Counted from the first letter of the stretch, positions 1 through 6,938 are shown. The stretch is DNA of 12,256 bases from Eubacterium sp. CAG:251 (GCA_000436835.1 FR889152.1:1-12256); one strand, 5' to 3'. Made by a program: numbers and translations. The notes: generated from the letters alone by a model not told the origin.

Positions 1-241
1 GAAGCAGGCTACACAGACAACAGGCTATCAGGTACAGTACAGTGCCTCAAGTAAATTCAGCAAGGCTAAGACCGTAACAGTAGGCAAGAATACAACAGTA
101 TCAAAGAAAATTTCAAAGCTTTCGGGCAAGAAAAAGTATTATGTAAGAGTTCGCACCTATAAGACAGTTAAGATTAACGGCAAATCCATAAGGATTTATT
201 CAGGCTGGTCAAAAGCTAAGACTGTTACAACAAAGAAATAA
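1..241 (+). CDS. C-terminus of a surface/secreted protein, fibronectin-III-like (partial)
   Basis: The reading frame is open from base 2 to the TAA at 239-241 and gives 79 residues. The start lies outside the window. The sequence follows the pattern GYQVQYS...F..AKTVTV...T..KISKLSGKKKYYVRVRTYK...Y.GWSKAKTV, which matches the last strands of the fibronectin type III-like domains that often close large cell-wall or secreted proteins (leucine-rich repeat or Ig-like repeat proteins) of gut Clostridia. It is very rich in Lys, Thr and Ser. No sortase motif or C-terminal membrane anchor follows, since the protein ends in TVTTKK, so attachment would depend on domains upstream of the window. What the full protein binds or does cannot be told from this fragment. 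Confidence 0.75.
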   Translation, partial: KQATQTTGYQVQYSASSKFSKAKTVTVGKNTTVSKKISKLSGKKKYYVRVRTYKTVKINGKSIRIYSGWSKAKTVTTKK

Positions 242-344
242 CAGATAGCTAACCATTTACCATAGGTTTTTTCGTGTCTGCATTTTTATTAGTAATAAAC
301 AAAGAATATCCAATATAAAATAAAGGAAATAATAGCTATGATTG

Positions 345-384
345 AAAAAATCCTGTTAATACTTAAGTATTAACAGGATTTTTT
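345..384. terminator. Perfect palindromic bidirectional terminator
   Basis: Six A, then the self-complementary 28-mer at 351-378 (centre ACTTAAGT), then six T make a perfect 40-bp palindrome centred between 364 and 365. On either strand the RNA folds into a long hairpin ending in U6. It lies between two convergent units, the surface-protein gene ending at 241 and the minus-strand operon ending at alr (504), so it can stop transcription from both sides. Confidence 0.85.
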
Positions 385-426
385 AATAGTGCAATGGGCA
401 AAACTCAGAATGTTTAAACCACATTT

Positions 427-444
427 TTCTTTATGCAGTGCGCC
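427..444 (+). repeat. Dispersed 18-nt repeat, copy 1
   Basis: TTCTTTATGCAGTGCGCC occurs here on the plus strand and again at 10838-10855 on the minus strand with one mismatch (GCGCC becomes GTGCC). Both copies are intergenic. The sequence around this copy can be read as a tiny ORF, ATG 433 to TAA 469-471 (MQCAPTGAFLAK), but without a convincing ribosome-binding site. Function unknown. Confidence 0.45.
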
Positions 445-503
445 CCGACAGGAGCTTTTTTAGCAAAGTAAAGTAAATAATATGAGAGCAATAGAATTTT
501 TCG

Positions 504-1649
504 CTATACAAGCCCTACATCCTCAACTACTTCATCATTATAAACATAAACTCTGTTAACACGAGCAGGTATTCTGCAAGGGAGTTCGTAATTGAAAGAG
601 TATGCGCTGTCTGACAATTCTTCTATAGAAATGTGAGCGCCGTTTTGAGCGCCGACTATAACAACTTCATCGTTTATATTACAATCAATATCGCTGACAT
701 CCACCATAAATTGGTCCATACAAACTCTGCCGAGAATTTTTGCATATTTGCCGTTAATAATAACCTTGCCTTTGTTAGAAAGGCAGCGAGGGAAAGCATC
801 GGCATAGCCGATAGGAATTGTTGCGACTTTAGTTGTTTTCTCGGTTATAAATGTACCGCCGTATGAAATTTCCCTTTTGGGTTCAAGCTCTTTAATATGA
901 GAAATCTTTGTGTACCAGCTCATTATCGGCTCAATATCAAGAAGGCTTTTATCAACCTCCTCCGACGGATAAAGACCGTACGTAACAATACCCATTCTGC
1001 ACATATCAAAATATTCGTCGAAATTCATAATACCGGCACTGTTGTTCAGATGCTTAATAGGTATTTCAATCTTTCTGTCACTTAGCATCTTGCAAAATCG
1101 TTTATACTTGTTTCGTTGCTCAACAGCTTTTGACAAATCAGCTTCATCACTGGTTGCAAAATGAGAGAACATACCTTCTGCAAAAATGTTAGGCAACTCG
1201 GTTATGCGCTTGCAAATATCAGCACTTTCCTCGTTGACTTGAAATCCTATTCTGCTCATTCCCGTATCAATACAAAAATGATAAGGCATATTTTTATTTT
1301 GCTTTACTGCTTCGTTTGAAAGTATAACTGCGTCATCATACGAAAAAATAGGTATTCGTATATCATATTTAACAGCCTTTTCAACATCAAACGGAAATAC
1401 CCTTCCCAAAATCAATATCGGTGTTTTGATTCCCGCTTTTTTAAGTTCAATAGCTTCTTCAATGCATGCAACTCCGAAAAAGTCACACTTATCATCAAGA
1501 AATTTGCCTATCTCAACAGCGCCGTTACCGTATGCATTAGCTTTAATTACGCCGAGCAGCTTAACGCCGCTTGGAAGTTTATTGCGTACACTGTTATAAT
1601 TATGTTCAAGCTTATTCAAATCAATCTTTAAATAAGTACGATGGTCCAT
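504..1649 (-). CDS. alr: Alanine racemase
   Basis: This is a PLP-dependent fold-III racemase that interconverts L- and D-alanine in the cytoplasm, supplying D-Ala for peptidoglycan. The 381-residue length is normal for the family. The PLP lysine is K36 in VIKANAYG. MSRIGF carries R133. The second catalytic base is Y263 in SYGGTF, followed by IPIGYADAFPR, and GRVCMDQFMVDV (M311, D312) forms the substrate-site segment. The start ATG shares its A with the pxpA stop (TAATG) and sits behind GAGGCGAT, so translation is probably coupled. It is the last gene of the operon. Its place beside a D-amino-acid transaminase and D-glutamate cyclase genes suggests it feeds or drains D-Ala for D-Glu metabolism, perhaps as a second paralogue. 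Broader racemase specificity cannot be excluded. Confidence 0.93.
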   Translation of the reverse strand: MDHRTYLKIDLNKLEHNYNSVRNKLPSGVKLLGVIKANAYGNGAVEIGKFLDDKCDFFGVACIEEAIELKKAGIKTPILILGRVFPFDVEKAVKYDIRIPIFSYDDAVILSNEAVKQNKNMPYHFCIDTGMSRIGFQVNEESADICKRITELPNIFAEGMFSHFATSDEADLSKAVEQRNKYKRFCKMLSDRKIEIPIKHLNNSAGIMNFDEYFDMCRMGIVTYGLYPSEEVDKSLLDIEPIMSWYTKISHIKELEPKREISYGGTFITEKTTKVATIPIGYADAFPRCLSNKGKVIINGKYAKILGRVCMDQFMVDVSDIDCNINDEVVIVGAQNGAHISIEELSDSAYSFNYELPCRIPARVNRVYVYNDEVVEDVGLV

Positions 1650-2401
1650 TATTTTATCGCCTCGATTAAACTTACTGTTTCTATATTATTTTTTCTAAAA
1701 GCCTCGTTTAGCTTTTTGACAAATACAAGCGCTTTTTCGCTGTCGCCGTGAACACAAACAGAGTGAGCCTCAATATTAATTTCCTCGCCCGTGTAGGCAA
1801 CGACTTTTCCTGTTTGCACCATTTTAATAACCCTTTCAACAGCCAAATTTTCGTCTGTTATCATCGAGTTTTCAAGTGACCTTGCTCTAAGCGAGCCATC
1901 CGCCTCGTATGCTCTGTCAGCAAAAACCTCGCTTGCATATCTAATTTTCTTTTCTTTCGCCGACTTAATCATTTGAGAGCCTGAAAGCGCCATTAAAATT
2001 AAATCTTTATCGTAATCAATAATTGCATCAACTATTGCGTCTGCCAATTCTTTATTTTTTGCCGCTTGATTATACATTGCACCGTGCGGTTTAATATGAA
2101 CTATTTTGCCCGTGCTTCCAACAACGTTACCTAAAGCCTCTAATTGAGCCAATGTGTAATCATAAACCTGTTTAGGAGTTACGTCAAGATTTGTTCTGCC
2201 GAAATTTTCCTTGTCGGGATAACCGGGATGTGCACCGATATCAACATTATTATCAATACAAAGCTTTGCAGTAGCTTCCATCATATCGTGATTACCTGCG
2301 TGAAAACCGCAAGCAATATTAGCGCTGTTAATTAAAGGAATAATTTGTTCGTCATAGGCAGCGCCCTCACCTAAATCACAATTCAAATTGATTTTATACA
2401 T
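1649..2401 (-). CDS. pxpA: 5-oxoprolinase subunit PxpA (LamB/YcsF family)
   Basis: PxpA is a subunit of the prokaryotic ATP-dependent 5-oxoprolinase PxpABC, which hydrolyses 5-oxoproline (pyroglutamate) to glutamate. The 250-residue length is typical. Family motifs occur in order: NCDLGEG (residues 7-13), SANIACGFHAG (26-36), GAHPGYPD near 57-64, KPHGAMYN near 104-111, SEVFADRAYEADGSL near 157-171, and VHGD near the end. The usual HAGD reads HAGN (N37) here, a possible active-site substitution. The start follows AGGTGA at a good distance. It lies just after the DUF1445 gene and overlaps alr by one base, so it is cotranscribed. PxpA with PxpB and PxpC within one operon makes the assignment secure as a family; the substrate stereochemistry is not shown by sequence. 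Confidence 0.92.
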   Translation of the reverse strand: MYKINLNCDLGEGAAYDEQIIPLINSANIACGFHAGNHDMMEATAKLCIDNNVDIGAHPGYPDKENFGRTNLDVTPKQVYDYTLAQLEALGNVVGSTGKIVHIKPHGAMYNQAAKNKELADAIVDAIIDYDKDLILMALSGSQMIKSAKEKKIRYASEVFADRAYEADGSLRARSLENSMITDENLAVERVIKMVQTGKVVAYTGEEINIEAHSVCVHGDSEKALVFVKKLNEAFRKNNIETVSLIEAIK

Positions 2402-2409
2402 ATAATCAC

Positions 2410-3195
2410 CTAATATTTTAAGTCGACATTTTTTATATCGGTTATAAACATATGACCCGGTGAATGTGTTATGGCAATTTCAGGCTTTGTTTGCATCACT
2501 GCGTTTTGCGGTGTAACGCCGCAAGCCCAAAACACCGGCACTTCCCCTTCGTTTATTGTTACGCTGTCGCCGTAATCAGGCTTCGTAACATCCTTTATGC
2601 CTATTGCTTCGGGATTGCCTATTTGTATCGGCGCACCGTGAACTCTTGGCATAGAGGCGGTAACATTAACCGCTTTTACAACTAAATCGTTTGGAATAGG
2701 TCGCATTGATACAACCATATTCCCGTGAAATTTACCTGACGGTTGAAGTTTGATATTCGTATTAAACATAGGCACATTTTTGTTTTCCTCAATATGCCTG
2801 ACAGGAATGTCAGCTTCTAATAATTCACTTTCAAAGCTAAAAGAACAACCGATAAGAAAATACACAAAATCATCACGCCAATAATCGGTTATATCGGTAA
2901 CTTCTTTTTCGAGAACGCCGTTTTTCCAAATTCTGTATTTTGGAAAATCCTTACATACATCGCCCTCACTCGCCATTGTTTTAAAACGCTTTGAGCCGAT
3001 ATCGCCGACCTCCAAAATCGGGCACGGCTTCGGATTTCGAACACAAAACAGTAAAAAGTCAAACGCATAATCCTTTGGCAAAATGCAAAGATTAGCCTGA
3101 GCATAGCCGTTGCACATACCTGATGTTTGGCAATTTATTTTGCCGTTTCTGATAAGTTTTTTTACTTCCTGCGGCAACATATTTGAATAATCCAT
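2410..3195 (-). CDS. DUF1445 (PF07286) protein, putative D-glutamate cyclase component / YcsI-type hydro-lyase
   Basis: 261 residues of the YcsI-like family, annotated either as putative hydro-lyase or as D-glutamate cyclase because it corresponds to the N-terminal domain of mammalian DGLUCY. Visible family segments are GYAQANLCILPKDYAFDFL and CVRNPKPCPILEVGD in the first third, TNIKLQPSGKFHG and VSMRPIP in the middle, and THSPGHMFITD at the C-terminus. I place the start at ATG 3195. The alternative GTG at 3201 falls inside the AGGAG ribosome-binding site (3201-3205), which leaves 5 nt before this ATG. It sits between pxpC and pxpA with an 8-nt gap to pxpC. In Bacillus subtilis ycsI is also next to the pxp genes. 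The other DGLUCY half is the gene at 4843-5901, so the two products may act as one enzyme. The reaction is inferred. Confidence 0.85.
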   Translation of the reverse strand: MDYSNMLPQEVKKLIRNGKINCQTSGMCNGYAQANLCILPKDYAFDFLLFCVRNPKPCPILEVGDIGSKRFKTMASEGDVCKDFPKYRIWKNGVLEKEVTDITDYWRDDFVYFLIGCSFSFESELLEADIPVRHIEENKNVPMFNTNIKLQPSGKFHGNMVVSMRPIPNDLVVKAVNVTASMPRVHGAPIQIGNPEAIGIKDVTKPDYGDSVTINEGEVPVFWACGVTPQNAVMQTKPEIAITHSPGHMFITDIKNVDLKY

Positions 3196-3203
3196 AGGCA
3201 CTC

Positions 3204-4124
3204 CTAAAATAATTTATCAATATACTTTTTTTGCTTAATTGCTATTTTTTCGGCAGTATTAACGTCAACAATCTCAAAGATGATTTTGTCCCCCGGTTTT
3301 GCCTGTGCAAGCTTTGGCAAATCGGCACTTATTACTGTTGCTATTTTTGCATATCCGCCTGTTGTTTGGTGGTCTGCCATAAGCACAATCGGCATACCCG
3401 AATTAGTAATTTGTATTGAGCCAAAGGTAATTGCATCTGAAATTATTTCTAATTTTTCCTTGCCACGCAAAGCAATTCCCCAAAGCCTTATACCCATTCT
3501 GTCAATGTCAGAGGTAACGGTGTACTGCTGCTTTGAAAACAGTGCTAAATCATTTTCGCAAAACATATCGTTCTGCGGACCTAATACTACCCTTGCTTTT
3601 ATTATTTTATCATAAGTATTTTCCGAAAGCTCTCGCTTTTCGATATTTTTAATTTTGCCTGCTTTGCCGATTTTAAGAATATCGCCCGCTTTAAGCTTTC
3701 TTCCTTCAAAGCCGCCGACATTTATTTTAAGATTTGTTGAGGCACTGCCCATAAATAAAGGAACATCAAAGCCTCCCGCAACCGCAAGATAACATCTTAA
3801 TCCTTGCTTAACGCCCTTAATGCTTAAAATATCGCCTTTTTTTGCAACGTACGCTTTATTTGTTTTAATAGGCTTGTTATTAAGCGAAATATCAAAAATT
3901 CCGCCTGAAATCGCAAAAATATGCTCATCCGTAAACTTAGCCGTTATTCCGAGCATTGTCATTTCAATAACAGGTGCGTTAACATCGTTTTTGCAAAGTT
4001 TGTTTGCAATTTTTGTTGAATAGGCATCCATTACACCGCTTTGAGTAAAGCCATCTTTCATTACTGAAAATCTGCCTAAGTCTTGAATGGTTGAAAGCAT
4101 ACCTGCAGAAATAATTTCTATCAT
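3204..4124 (-). CDS. pxpC: 5-oxoprolinase subunit PxpC (KipA, biotin-dependent carboxyltransferase-like)
   Basis: 306 residues of the KipA/urea-amidolyase-like family, which pairs with PxpB and, with PxpA, forms the ATP-dependent 5-oxoprolinase. Motifs seen are STIQDLGRFSVMKDGFTQSGVMD (residues 11-33), YLAVAGGFDVPLFMGSAST near 112-130, VGGFEGRKLKAGD shortly after, and a C-terminal LMADHQTTGGYAKIATVISADL. These are the usual family signatures and the length is normal. The ATG overlaps the pxpB stop as ATGA and is preceded by GAGGTT, indicating translational coupling and roughly equal subunit output. No biotin-carrier domain is present, as expected for this family. No frameshift or missing block is seen. 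Confidence 0.92.
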   Translation of the reverse strand: MIEIISAGMLSTIQDLGRFSVMKDGFTQSGVMDAYSTKIANKLCKNDVNAPVIEMTMLGITAKFTDEHIFAISGGIFDISLNNKPIKTNKAYVAKKGDILSIKGVKQGLRCYLAVAGGFDVPLFMGSASTNLKINVGGFEGRKLKAGDILKIGKAGKIKNIEKRELSENTYDKIIKARVVLGPQNDMFCENDLALFSKQQYTVTSDIDRMGIRLWGIALRGKEKLEIISDAITFGSIQITNSGMPIVLMADHQTTGGYAKIATVISADLPKLAQAKPGDKIIFEIVDVNTAEKIAIKQKKYIDKLF

Positions 4125-4846
4125 AATTCAACCTCGCTGACTAAAGGAGTGTAAGTGCCGTTCGCAACCTGCTTTTCTATTTCAAGATACTCTGCCTTAT
4201 CTATGCTGAAAAATTTGATATAATCGCCGGCTTTATACAATATAGGCGATTTTTTTGATTTGTCAAAAACTTTTACGGGCGTTTTGCCAATCAATTTCCA
4301 GCCACCCGGTGACGCAATAGGATAAATCCCTGTTTGCTCTCCGCCGATTCCTACAGCCCCTTCAAAAATTTCAAGCCTCGGTGTTTTTAATCTCGGAGTA
4401 AAAAGTCTTTCGTCCATACCGCCGAGATAGGCAAATCCGGGTAAAAATCCTAACATATAAATTAAGTAAGGCTTTGATGTGTGAAGCTTGATAACTTCTT
4501 CTCTTTCAAGAGCTGTATGGCTGCACACATTTTTCATATCCAAAGCAAACTCGTCGTCGTAGCACACAGGTATATTCCAAACCTTAGCCGTGCTTTTTAC
4601 GTCGCACTCTCCGCCGTTTATAAGGGATTTGATTTTCTTTTTCAGCTTTTTTGAGCTGATGATTGTGCAGTCGTAAAAAACAGTTAACGAAGCAAACGTC
4701 GGTACAAGCTCAATAATTCCATTAATATGCTTTGCTTCTATTCTGTTGCAAAGACCGGTAACCCGGCGGTTAACCTCTTCGCTTATTTCATTTTTAAATT
4801 GCACGGTAACAGCGCTGTCGCCGTTTTGCAAAAATGAATAAATCAT
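4121..4846 (-). CDS. pxpB: 5-oxoprolinase subunit PxpB (KipI family)
   Basis: 241 residues, the usual size for PxpB/KipI. The N-terminal part has the NGDSAVTVQF strand and a GIIELVPTFASLTVFYD segment (about residues 43-59). The C-terminal cyclophilin-like half has YMLGFLPGFAYLGG, TPRLKTPR, IGGEQTGIYPIASPGGW and KAGDYIKF, all diagnostic. The product would bind PxpC and take part in ATP-dependent opening of 5-oxoproline. The B. subtilis homologue KipI also inhibits the sporulation kinase KinA, but nothing in this sequence shows such a role here. The ATG overlaps the upstream stop as ATGA, behind AAAGGAT. It is the third gene of the operon. Confidence 0.92.
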   Translation of the reverse strand: MIYSFLQNGDSAVTVQFKNEISEEVNRRVTGLCNRIEAKHINGIIELVPTFASLTVFYDCTIISSKKLKKKIKSLINGGECDVKSTAKVWNIPVCYDDEFALDMKNVCSHTALEREEVIKLHTSKPYLIYMLGFLPGFAYLGGMDERLFTPRLKTPRLEIFEGAVGIGGEQTGIYPIASPGGWKLIGKTPVKVFDKSKKSPILYKAGDYIKFFSIDKAEYLEIEKQVANGTYTPLVSEVEL

Positions 4847-5901
4847 TTAAAATATCCTTTTTTAATTGTTGTTTCAAACCATTTATCAGTTTTGTCCTCA
4901 ACCGTGTGAGGATATTCAATAAGCCCACGCATAAGTGAAATAATCGGCAAAACAATGTTTTTGCCAATTCCGTCAATGTAAGGTCTTGCTTCTCCGTACA
5001 TATCAAGCATACCCGCTTTTGCCGCAGCATCCATAACTGCCGCTTCCTCTTTCTCGGTATGAAAAAGGTCTAAATCATTCAAAAGAAATGCCGTGCATGC
5101 CATAAGAGCATTCATACCCCAGTCACTTACAGTTGCTGTAATAATGTTGTCGGCAGCCGTATCTGCCAAAATACCAAAGCCTGTTCCTGCCTTGCAACCG
5201 CCCTTTTCAGCGTAAGGAATATATTTTCTTATATGTTTTTCAATAGTGCCCATACCAAGCTCATTGCCAAGGTCACCGATAGAAAGATTATAAATACCTC
5301 TGCTTTGACATTCCCTAAAAAGAACATCATATTTTGCCTCAATATCGGTTGTGTTTACACCTACTGCATTATGATAATATCCGTTTTTGTTTCTGCCGGG
5401 TGCTTCATTAGAAATAACAGCGCACGGCAAGCCGTGAGAAAGTATTTCTTGCGTTTGTTCCTCTTCCTTGCTCTTATCCTTAGTAAATGAAACAATGCAA
5501 ATGGTGTTATCGGGTATATTGTCAATGTCATAAGTAATATCGACACCTAAAACCTCGCTCATAGCCTTAATGGCTTTTTCGCATTGCTCAGGCACTAACA
5601 TAACAGGCTTTGCGCCAAATGCCCTTATAACAAATCTGGCAAAAACGGTAGATGAGATAATTCCGTCAGTCTCTGCCTCATTCCAAGGGAGAAGAATAAA
5701 TCCCGTTAAAATAAACACCTTTTCGCCCTTTTTAATATTCTTCACAAGTCCCTCTGCCCCATTGAGCGACAAGGGCTTTCCTGTATATTTGATTGCCCCG
5801 TCGTAGAGAATTCTGCAAACGCCGTAACCTCTCGGGTCAAGGTTCATAAGCCAATCAAGATTGTATCCGACATTAAGTTTGGTAAGCTCGGTTTTATTCA
5901 T
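4843..5901 (-). CDS. DUF4392 protein, D-glutamate cyclase C-terminal-like
   Basis: About 352 residues resembling the C-terminal domain (DUF4392, PF14336) of mammalian D-glutamate cyclase DGLUCY, which converts D-Glu to 5-oxo-D-proline. Supporting segments are FILTGF...ETDG in the first third (mammals also have a TGF...ETDG block), APGRNKNGYYHN in the middle, then SIGDLGNELGMGTIEKHI and TATVSDWGMNAL. These match the GDGGNELGMG and VSNWGGYAL blocks of the animal protein, with Leu replacing the second Gly of GDGGNE. The reading frame extends to a GTG at 5913, but that lies 2 nt from the GAGGAG site. The ATG at 5901, in TAATAATG right after the dat stop, is preferred although its spacing is long (14 nt). 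It overlaps pxpB by 4 bp. Cyclase activity is inferred. Confidence 0.82.
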   Translation of the reverse strand: MNKTELTKLNVGYNLDWLMNLDPRGYGVCRILYDGAIKYTGKPLSLNGAEGLVKNIKKGEKVFILTGFILLPWNEAETDGIISSTVFARFVIRAFGAKPVMLVPEQCEKAIKAMSEVLGVDITYDIDNIPDNTICIVSFTKDKSKEEEQTQEILSHGLPCAVISNEAPGRNKNGYYHNAVGVNTTDIEAKYDVLFRECQSRGIYNLSIGDLGNELGMGTIEKHIRKYIPYAEKGGCKAGTGFGILADTAADNIITATVSDWGMNALMACTAFLLNDLDLFHTEKEEAAVMDAAAKAGMLDMYGEARPYIDGIGKNIVLPIISLMRGLIEYPHTVEDKTDKWFETTIKKGYFK

Positions 5902-5903
5902 TA

Positions 5904-6743
5904 TTATTTGCACTGCTCCTCAAAATCTTTAACTAAAGCGTCTTGAATTGCTTTCAACATTTCAGGCGCTTTTCCGCCTACTTTTTTGCCGTCAACGGTT
6001 TTAACCGGAATGCAGAAAGAACCTGTTGAATGAACAACAATTTCATCTGCCGACATTAATTCATCAAGAGTGTAATCTCTTTCTTCAACATCGTATCCAA
6101 GCTTTTTCGCAAAAGCAAGAAGCCTTATCCTTGCTGTTCCCGGAAGAACCATATCGTCAAGCTGGTGAGTAATAACCTTACCGTCCTTAAAAATAGAAAC
6201 ATTAGAGTGTGCACACTCCGTAACAATGTTTCCTCTGTGGAAAATTGCTTCTTGGCAACCTGCTCTGTCAGCAGCGGTAGCGGCAAGGCAAGACGGAATA
6301 AGATTAAGTGTTTTGCAATTGCAATAATAAAATCTTTTGTCCTCATACGTAATAACATCAATCGGCTTATATGTATCCGCAACATGGCAAGGCGTAAGTG
6401 TAATCCATAAATTGCCCTGCATATTTTCAGGATAAATGTGACCACGAAGCCCATTTCCACGAGTAACCTGCATATAAACAAATTGGTCGCCGTCATTGAC
6501 CTTTTTAACAAGCTCTCTGAGCAATTTGTCAAGCTCGTCACGTTCTATCGGTATGTTCATACCGAGAAGTTTTGCGGAATTGTAAAATCTTGTAAGGTGC
6601 GCATCCATATCAAAAACAATATGATTATGAGCATATGTTGCATCATAAACACCATCACCAAACCAACAAACTCTGTCAAGCATCGGAATTTGCATTTTTT
6701 CAATCTCGTCATACTTACCGTTATAATAGCCTAAGTTTTTCAT
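5904..6743 (-). CDS. dat: D-amino-acid transaminase (class IV PLP aminotransferase)
   Basis: 279 residues of the fold-IV aminotransferase family. It would exchange amino groups between D-Ala, D-Glu and their 2-oxo acids. FGDGVYDATYAHN lies near the N-terminus. YMQVTRGNGLRGHIYPEN carries the R and H (R100, H102) that form the D-substrate carboxylate trap in Bacillus D-amino-acid transaminase, which favours this over a branched-chain aminotransferase. The PLP lysine is K144 in CNCKTLNL, followed by GCQEAIFHRGNIVTE (E176) and HSNV. The start is ATG 6743: an upstream in-frame ATG at 6758 overlaps the GGAGGT ribosome-binding site, which stands 7 nt before 6743. It is the first gene of the operon, and the next gene begins 2 nt after its stop. 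Substrate preference remains a prediction. Confidence 0.9.
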   Translation of the reverse strand: MKNLGYYNGKYDEIEKMQIPMLDRVCWFGDGVYDATYAHNHIVFDMDAHLTRFYNSAKLLGMNIPIERDELDKLLRELVKKVNDGDQFVYMQVTRGNGLRGHIYPENMQGNLWITLTPCHVADTYKPIDVITYEDKRFYYCNCKTLNLIPSCLAATAADRAGCQEAIFHRGNIVTECAHSNVSIFKDGKVITHQLDDMVLPGTARIRLLAFAKKLGYDVEERDYTLDELMSADEIVVHSTGSFCIPVKTVDGKKVGGKAPEMLKAIQDALVKDFEEQCK

Positions 6744-6868
6744 TATGAATACCTCCATATATCAAAGCAGGGGTCTGCCTTGCAGACCCCGTTGTCATTA
6801 TTAAGATTAGCATATTTATATTTACATGTCAATAAAAAACAGTCAACATTAATTAAAATTTCTTTCAT
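6743..6868 (-). CDS. Possible 41-residue leader ORF overlapping dat
   Basis: ATG 6868 follows GGAG at a 5-nt gap (GGAGTGATT ATG) and the frame runs 41 codons to a TAA that overlaps the dat ATG as TAATG, an arrangement that would couple the two. The peptide begins MKEILINVDCFLLTCKYKYA, has four Cys, and matches no family I know. Against it, the best promoter for dat (6804-6832) lies inside this ORF, so it would need an upstream start such as TTGCAT-N18-TATAAA (6948-6977, minus). It may be chance. Confidence 0.2.
   Translation of the reverse strand: MKEILINVDCFLLTCKYKYANLNNDNGVCKADPCFDIWRYS
6751..6756 (-). promoter_or_regulatory. Ribosome-binding site fixing the dat start
   Basis: GGAGGT on the minus strand, 7 nt before ATG 6743. 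It shows that the in-frame ATG at 6758, which overlaps it, is not the start. Confidence 0.85.
6770..6790 (-). promoter_or_regulatory. Strong leader hairpin or operator before dat
   Basis: GGGGTCTGC and GCAGACCCC form a perfect 9-bp inverted repeat with a 3-nt loop, the most GC-rich spot in this AT-rich intergenic region. It begins a few bases after the predicted transcription start and ends 13 nt before the ribosome-binding site. It could be a 5' stabilising hairpin, an RNA-binding site, or a dyad operator for a repressor blocking the promoter. No U-run follows, so a classic terminator is unlikely. Confidence 0.55.
6804..6832 (-). promoter_or_regulatory. Predicted sigma-A promoter of the dat-alr operon
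   Basis: On the minus strand TTGACA (6832-6827), a 17-bp spacer ending in TGC, then TAATCT (6809-6804), that is a consensus -35 with an extended -10. Transcription should begin near 6797, giving a leader of about 55 nt that contains the 6770-6790 hairpin. Confidence 0.6.
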
Positions 6869-6938
6869 AATCACTCCATCACTCCAAAAAAAGATTAGAT
6901 TATTGATAACTCCGGCACTTGTGCTTATATAATTTTTA

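Noticed and set aside
436..460. GCGCC/GGAGC with a T-run as a plus-strand terminator
   Set aside because: The stem is short with a mismatch, and the perfect palindrome at 345-384 already ends the unit.
3193..3201. GTG at 3201 as the start of the DUF1445 gene
   Set aside because: Its first base is the last base of the AGGAG ribosome-binding site; ATG 3195 fits.
3280..3615. Plus-strand ORF of 111 codons opposite pxpC
   Set aside because: It is antisense to a well-supported gene and its translation resembles no protein; the same holds for the other short frames opposite the operon.
6743..6758. In-frame upstream ATG at 6758 as the start of dat
   Set aside because: That ATG overlaps the GGAGGT ribosome-binding site that serves ATG 6743.
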